The notes under the pieces: model-generated | The model's input: the letters and a program-made list of their open reading frames with translations, nothing else | Told to the model about the DNA's origin: nothing | Databases searched by the model: none | Position numbers and translations under genes: made by a program | Origin: Chara braunii | Lineage: Eukaryota > Streptophyta > Charophyceae > Charales > Characeae | Length of the DNA stretch: 24,037 nt | Direction of reading: 5' to 3' | NCBI GenBank assembly: GCA_003427395.1 | Contig: BFEA01000739.1 | Span: 248,366-272,402, forward strand | Part shown: piece by piece, positions 19,172 to 24,037 of the stretch | Position numbering within the stretch: the first letter of the stretch is position 1 | Layout: every line of letters begins with the position of its first letter

Positions 19172-19643
19172 CAATGTTGTCACGTGGGGATCCCCGGGGT
19201 CCAAGCTGGGGTAGGGGTTTGACCCCCGGACCCTCGCCGCGGGGTTGGCCGACACACCCGCCCCCACACCCCGCACCCCGCACCCCGCACCCCGCACCCC
19301 GCACCCCCACCCCCGACACACCTAGGCCCCTCACCTCCAACCCCAACCCCGGCCCCACCCCCGCCCCGTCGGCTGTTGGCCTCGCCCGCACCCGCAGCTA
19401 TCCTGGTCCCACCAGTGGTGGGTGTGGCACGGGGGGGAGTCAGGGGTGGGGCACAAAACCCCTATTTTGGGGTTTAGCCCACGCGGTGCACACTATCGCT
19501 GCACTCCTTACCATTTTTTTTTTCTTTTGATATATATATATATATTTTTGGAGGGGGAGGCATCCGGAGCCGGGGTCAGGGGTGCCCAGCCTCGGACCCC
19601 CGGACCCCCGTCGGGACCCTCGGGTCGGGGCTCGACAACCCTG
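19172..19643. mobile_element. 472-bp hAT-like non-autonomous element
   Basis: Ends are CAATGTTGTC (19172-19181) and the reverse complement of CAGGGTTGTC (19634-19643), giving 10-bp inverted termini with two mismatches. The 8-bp sequence GAATTTGC flanks both sides (19164-19171 and 19644-19651). The corresponding site in copy A (GAATGTGC near 11996) is uninterrupted. An 8-bp target duplication with CA-rich short termini is typical of hAT transposons. The interior is very GC-rich, with a (ACCCCGC)5 tract and a T/TA-rich stretch (19513-19546). It encodes no transposase. It inserted within the single 142-bp-type unit of copy B. Confidence 0.82.
19268..19302. repeat. (ACCCCGC)5 microsatellite
   Basis: Five exact 7-bp units inside the hAT-like element, flanked by further C-rich degenerate units. 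Confidence 0.93.
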
Positions 19644-20241
19644 GAATTTGCAGCCTTACTCTCTCCAGCCCCTTCCCTCTGCTCTTACTGTTGCAGCACA
19701 GCGCTGTGTGAATTTGCTTGATCTGAAATATCAGATTTATTCACGGCCATTTATCGTCTCTGCGGGATCACCTCCACAATAGATTTTGACGTGACTTCAA
19801 GATCACAAGAAAGTGGGATCCCTACCAGATGAGGTGGTGAGAATGTATCTTCAGCTAGATCTTGGGGAGATGCACCACCACATTACTTGTTTCCCGCCCG
19901 CAGCGAGCGGTGGACTTACCTGTCAATGAGGTGCGCGGGAGTCTATCTCCTGATGTATTCTGATATGACAAAATGCCACATCCTTGTCCCCTTCTCGTTG
20001 TGAGGTCGCCCACTTTCTAACCAAAGAAGGAAAAAGAGAATGCATCCTTCAGCAGATCATGGAGAGGTACATTGTTGTACCAGTGCTTGATTGAATCTCT
20101 TCACTTTGACGGATGGAGCTGAGGAGAAACCACATTAAGTCGACATCCATTGGGACCACCGGAATGCTATGTTGGATCCGCTTGCGCGTGCACGTGTGCA
20201 ACTAATTAGTTGACGAGGCATTTGGCTAACTCATGAAAGCT

Positions 20242-20798
20242 GTAGTTATTCCCACCATTTCCCGCTACATGCCTCGCACCTTTTTACTCCTGTAGCACTG
20301 AAATCGTCCACTAATCTCCAAATCTGACCCCATCATCAGATTCGCCTGCTCAAGAACCCCAACCTTGCCTGTTTTCGTTAAGAAACAGGTGTGGCACTCT
20401 CTTTCCATTGCGACATATCCCACTTCGTCCGCATCTCTGTCCTGGCCTTTGAACGTACCTGGCGCGGATCTACGCCTTGGTTCACCCCTGCCCTTTTCGC
20501 CTTTATACTCAAGTCCGATGAACGGTTCGCACGTACCTCCACCAGCTTGCACTCACTCCTCTTCACTCGTGAGACTCTCTCTCTCACTCGTGAGACTCTC
20601 TCTCGCGTGCGCGCGTTAATAAGGGGACATGGCATTTGGCTAACTAAAGAGATCCATTTTTTTTTCCCGCCATTTACCCAAGCTTGCCAGGTTCTCTTCA
20701 CTTCGACCTTCAGCGCACAGGGCAGAGATCACATTTCGTTAGCATTTGTCGAGCCCACAGCCACACTTTGTCGAATCACCTTGTCCACATTTGTTTCG

Positions 20799-20860
<62 letters not shown>

Positions 20861-20994
20861 GCAGATCTCCGCTTCACTTGTTTCCCTCGCGCGCCAGCGC
20901 AACTACTGTTTGCTCGACAATTCTTACCTCGTGAGCAGCTCTTCCCGGGCAGCTCACACCGCTACTCCACACAGTTTCTCCTCCGCGCGAAGCT
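20242..20994. other. 753-bp segment present in copy B, absent from copy A
   Basis: Flanked by the pentamer AAGCT (20237-20241 and 20990-20994), which occurs once at the matching point of copy A (12725-12729). This fits either a microhomology deletion in A or an insertion with a 5-bp duplication in B. It contains a second CATTTGGCTAACT (about 20630-20643, also present just outside at 20218), a doubled CACTCGTGAGACTCTCTC and the TC microsatellite. No inverted termini were seen, so deletion in A is favoured. Confidence 0.7.
20801..20856. repeat. (TC)28 microsatellite
   Basis: An uninterrupted TC run. Open frames that cross it on the plus strand (20391-21143 and 20746-20934) owe their length to it. 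Confidence 0.98.
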
Positions 20995-21470
20995 CGTCCT
21001 TTCCCGCGCGTCCTCTCAATCCTCCCTTAGCGGTTCCACTCACTCTCCCTCTTCGTCTGTACCTCTGCTTCTTTCTCTCACACACACCCACACACCGTTG
21101 TACCTGTCCAACTTCTCGGCTGGGTTCATACAGTCTTGGGTAGGCCAAGTAGGCGGTTGGGCGCCCAGACCGCCTCGAGTGAGATGAGCGACCCGGAGCA
21201 TCACTAGGAAGATGACCGAGATGGCGACCATCATAACGAAGAGCAGTTCACCTAAGACACGTGCGACGTAGCAGACCGTGACGACGAGCGGCTCGGATGA
21301 GAGCGAACACCCAATTAGAATCCCGAGCTCTTCGTCCGCTATAGTCACACTTGGGTTACGGAGGAGGTCCCTCTCCTTCTGGTTGTGTGCGACGTGACGT
21401 CATTTCATGCCACACAATTTGCCTCCTCTTGTTTTGCTTCCCTACCACACAGAGAGTCGCAACTTTCTCT

Positions 21471-21620
21471 CACACTTGCCTCACACCTATCCCCTCGTGC
21501 ATGGCAACTTGTCATACATCTGTCGCACGCACACTTGTCGCGCACTTGTTGGACACTTCTACTTCTCAGACACGCGTCGCACACTTATAGCGCACTTGTA
21601 GCGCACCTGTTGCACACCCA
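21471..21620 (+). repeat. CACACTTGTCG-type degenerate minisatellite, copy B
   Basis: Counterpart of 13197-13340, with the same unit type and a few unit-level indels. Confidence 0.8.
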
Positions 21621-21733
21621 TAGTAGTTGTCACCGTTGTCGTGCTTGCCGGCCTGCTTGCCCCGCGCTTTTGTTTGCCACCGGTAGCGACGTTACTCTCA
21701 GTCAGGACATACTCACACTTTCACTCTCCTAAA

Positions 21734-21843
21734 TGCATCTGACCGCAATCGCGGTAGGACTTGGATGAATCCGACTGCAATCACACCCAGCGGGCATATC
21801 TGACTGTAATTAGGCCCACGTGGATGAATCCGACCGCAGAGCC
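21734..21843 (+). repeat. four ~30-bp units with TGNATCYGACTGCAATCAC core, copy B
   Basis: Counterpart of 13465-13575. Units begin near 21734, 21766, 21795 and 21825. Confidence 0.75.
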
Positions 21844-21893
21844 TTGTGTCGTGCCAACTGGTCAGTTGCCTTATCGATCTGTCTGGATGCATC

Positions 21894-22690
21894 TGATCTC
21901 GATGTCGGTGTGAATACCCTTTCGGGGGTATCCGCCTTGGTTTTTGCAAGCGACAGAGAATAAGTTTGGTCTAAAGTTTAGGCATACTGCGCGAGGTGCG
22001 ACCGTAGTCTTGGTTTACGTTGACCGGGTGGTTGACTGGAGCAGAGAGTGTGTGGGCGCGCAAACTTAAGGCGCGCGTGATCTTTTTTGCTTTTAATGAT
22101 GGTGGAAACCGACTTTGATCGCCGACCAGATTTTTATTTTATTTTTTGATTAAAATTAGGATGAAAAAGATTTTGTCTCACGATCGGTGTGTTTAACTTG
22201 TGGCCTATGCGTACGTGCGGAGGACGACGTCGACAACCATGTGATCTTGAAAACATTTCGGTAGACATGTGCGTCGCGCAACATAAGTTATTTAGGTATC
22301 AGTTAAAACTAGACCCAGTCTTGGGCCTAGCACTAGCGGCTATAGCGTCGGACTTTCATCAGAGAGATTCAAGGATCGAGGCTAAGTGGCGACGAGGCGG
22401 GAATATAAAGAGTTGCGCGAAGGGACCGAGGGGTTGAGGCCCCGACGGGGCTATCCTCTTTTGGTTTTGTCGTCAGCAACGTTAGAGCGGTGCCAACATT
22501 TTCTTTCTCCTCGTTCGTCATGTTCTGACGATGAAAAACTTCTAAATATTTTTATCTTTTATTGTTGTAATATTATCATTTTACTCCAATGCCCCTTGAC
22601 TCAGTCGTGACGTTGGATCTTGGAGGTCGTCACGACGGTTGAGGACCTTGAGCACGGGCCTCTTTTTCATTAACTTAAGGGTCCCTTGCA
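21894..22690. other. unassigned sequence after copy B
   Basis: Homology to copy A ends near 21893. A small foldback (ATACCC/GGGTAT) lies at about 21914-21932. Plus-strand open frames near 22189-22610 overlap one another and match nothing I know. Confidence 0.5.
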
Positions 22691-23324
22691 TGTTCGGGAT
22701 GCCGGGGAAGGTCCTTGATCCCACTATCTTAGGACGCGGACCAAAGAAGTCAACGTGCATGCAAGCTAGTGGGTGGTTAGCTCACGAAGCGGAAGAAACT
22801 TGGGTAGCGGGGGTTGCCGTGGGTGCATCGCCCGCCAGTCGCAAGTCTGCTGTAGGAGGCTTGAGTGTGAGTAGGCCGTTGGGACCTGATAGAAACAGGA
22901 CTGTGCTTGGGAGGGGCAGCCCTGGGCAGTCCTTGATCCCACCATCTGCGCGGGCTGTGGACGTGGGACCCGTCTCCACTTCAACTTCAAAGTTCTCATT
23001 TGGATATCTGCTACCACCACTAAGGTCATTACAGGGCCCACGGGAGGGTGGAATGAGTCCCGAGTAGTTGTGACCACGGGATACATCTCCCGCCAGCCAC
23101 AGTTTGTAGAGAGGTTTGGAGGGAGTGTGCCTTCGGGATCGGAAAGACCGGGAACTGGCCACAGGCGCAGTAGGCACGGTAGAACCAGTAGGCGCCGTGA
23201 GTCGGGGGTACCACGACAGAGATTGTTGTGGCACTGCCGTGCAGCTCGTCCGTTGGGCTTGGGCATGTAGGCGGAAGGCTATCGAACCACCTAGCAGCAG
23301 CCACTCGTCGGAGTCTCTTCGCAA
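22592..23324 (-). other. long minus-strand open region with imperfect internal repeats, unidentified
   Basis: One minus-strand frame is open from 23324 to a stop at 22782 and then again to about 22592. It carries two loosely related blocks. The first has KPLYKLWLAGD followed later by GGIKDCPGLP. The second has LTLKPPTADLRLAGD followed later by VGSRTFPGIP. At DNA level the blocks share TCCTTGATCCCAC (about 22713 and 22932) and CATC-CCCGCCAG (about 22826 and 23086). Composition is Ser/Thr/Pro-rich with no domain I recognise. Other frames are also open over parts of this GC-rich stretch, so coding status is unproven. Confidence 0.35.
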
Positions 23325-24037
23325 TGGCTGCTGACCGTGCAGCTGCCGGTTCAGTCACTACGAATCTGTTGCAGTCGGAGGATGCGCTAACCACAGGGAC
23401 AAAGGAGAAGATGACGTAACTGGGCGTAGCTTTGAGGGAAGGGCGAGCGGATGGCGGGGAGGCGAGGCAGCGAACGCATAGAAGGACGGATTTGGACGCG
23501 CGTCTACACTAGGTGCAATCGAAGAGAGGAATGGCGGAGTGGAGGAATGAGGGCGAGTAGAGCAGGCGGAGCAAAGCGCGAACGTAGTAAAAGAATAAAA
23601 TAAACTAAAAATATGAATGAACGTGGGCGTGGGTCGTGCCGGGTGCATTTGAAACGAAGAGGGTGATGGCAAAGGAAGGAACGGGCATGGCAGAGGGAAG
23701 AATGGAGTTCTTGCCCGATCTTTGATAGAATCGGGTGAACCAAAGGTCGAAACAGGGGTTTTGGAGGCGGGCGATTTCAGGTCCGCCGTTGGTTTTAGTG
23801 TTAGGATAGGAGTTAGTAGGAAAAAAAAAACCGTGCGCGAGGATATGAACAAACGGATATGGCAGAAGCGGAGGATTAGTAGGTTGACGAGATCGAGCCG
23901 AAGGGAAGAGCTTTCAAAGAGGTTTTAGTGGTGGGCGAATCCAACTATGACGTTAGTTTGAATAGAGAGTTTGTTATGACCCGGACCAATTGCGAAGTAC
24001 AAATTCACCAATAAAGCACAATGCTGCCCAATTGCAA
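23325..24037. other. unassigned sequence to window end
   Basis: A purine-rich plus strand (23400-23900) gives a long Pro/Ser-rich minus-strand frame (23358-23852) by composition. Near its start that frame contains LTLKPTADL, echoing the unit at 22843-22875. The last 100 bp hold no recognisable feature. Confidence 0.4.

Larger units (their letters stand above)
17737..21893 (+). repeat. large repeat, copy B
   Basis: Direct-orientation partner of copy A. It has the empty TTAA site at 18052-18055 where copy A carries the 1,084-bp element, a hAT-like insertion at 19172-19643, and 753 bp (20242-20994) missing from copy A. At 18287-18470 a short motif (ACACTCCACACTTAATCTCG) is repeated three times, whereas copy A has one. 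An open frame at 18825-19016 (63 codons, including APVFRANRPNSDLKVWAANK) carries stops in copy A. The codon differences between copies are mostly non-synonymous, so there is no sign of protein-level constraint. Confidence 0.9.

Noticed and set aside
20391-21143. 250-codon plus-strand open frame
   Set aside because: Its length depends on the TC microsatellite and pyrimidine-rich flanks, and it crosses the A/B indel boundary. It has no recognisable domain.
9511-21893. Copies A and B as the two LTRs of one giant retrotransposon with the Gag-like unit inside
   Set aside because: The repeats do not have TG...CA ends, there is no primer-binding site or polypurine tract at their inner edges, and no matching short duplication was seen outside them. 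The spacing is suggestive, but the terminal signals are missing.
22189-22300. LINE-type zinc-finger remnant (CGLCVRAEDDVDNHV in one plus-strand frame)
   Set aside because: The Cys/His spacing does not match a zf-RVT motif and no RT is nearby.

Overview
The window is eukaryotic, repeat-dominated DNA. It has no prokaryotic gene layout, it is rich in microsatellites, and nearly all recognisable coding sequence belongs to decayed transposable elements. The minus-strand gypsy polyprotein, with its Glu-rich N-terminal extension on Gag and its chromodomain-like C-terminus, reminds me from memory of elements in the charophyte green alga Chara. That is recollection only; a streptophyte alga or early land plant is a reasonable working guess. 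I found no complete, intact cellular gene.

Layout. 1-1515: a TG/GA microsatellite, a possible terminal exon of a plus-strand gene (161-265), unexplained sequence with a 95-bp repeat pair, and a pyrimidine-rich minisatellite. 1516-2690: an AC microsatellite and a possible degenerate 3' LTR. 2690-9191 (minus strand): a chromodomain Ty3/gypsy retrotransposon in the order Gag, protease, RT, RNase H, integrase, chromodomain. It is inactivated by about a dozen stops and frameshifts, by a His in place of the protease catalytic Asp, and by a 966-bp terminal-inverted-repeat element (6118-7083) inserted between gag and protease.

9511-13622 and 17737-21893 are two diverged direct copies (A and B, roughly 90% alike by eye) of one repeat of about 3 kb. 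Each has picked up its own insertions, so each shows the empty site of the other. Copy A carries a 1,084-bp element with 13-bp inverted termini flanked by TTAA, which looks piggyBac-like. Copy B carries a 472-bp, GC-rich element with an 8-bp target duplication, which looks hAT-like. Copy A has a 142-bp tandem duplication that copy B lacks. Copy B has a 753-bp segment that copy A lacks.

Between the copies, on the minus strand (about 14830-16735), lies a second decayed coding unit: a Gag-like domain, a basic tract, a coiled coil, an acidic region and five 15-residue repeats. From 21894 to the end I recognise no gene family, but the minus strand holds loosely related repeat units that read through long open frames.

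The most useful content is the nested insertion record with internal empty-site controls, plus a short motif shared by copies A and B, the TTAA element and the left flank.
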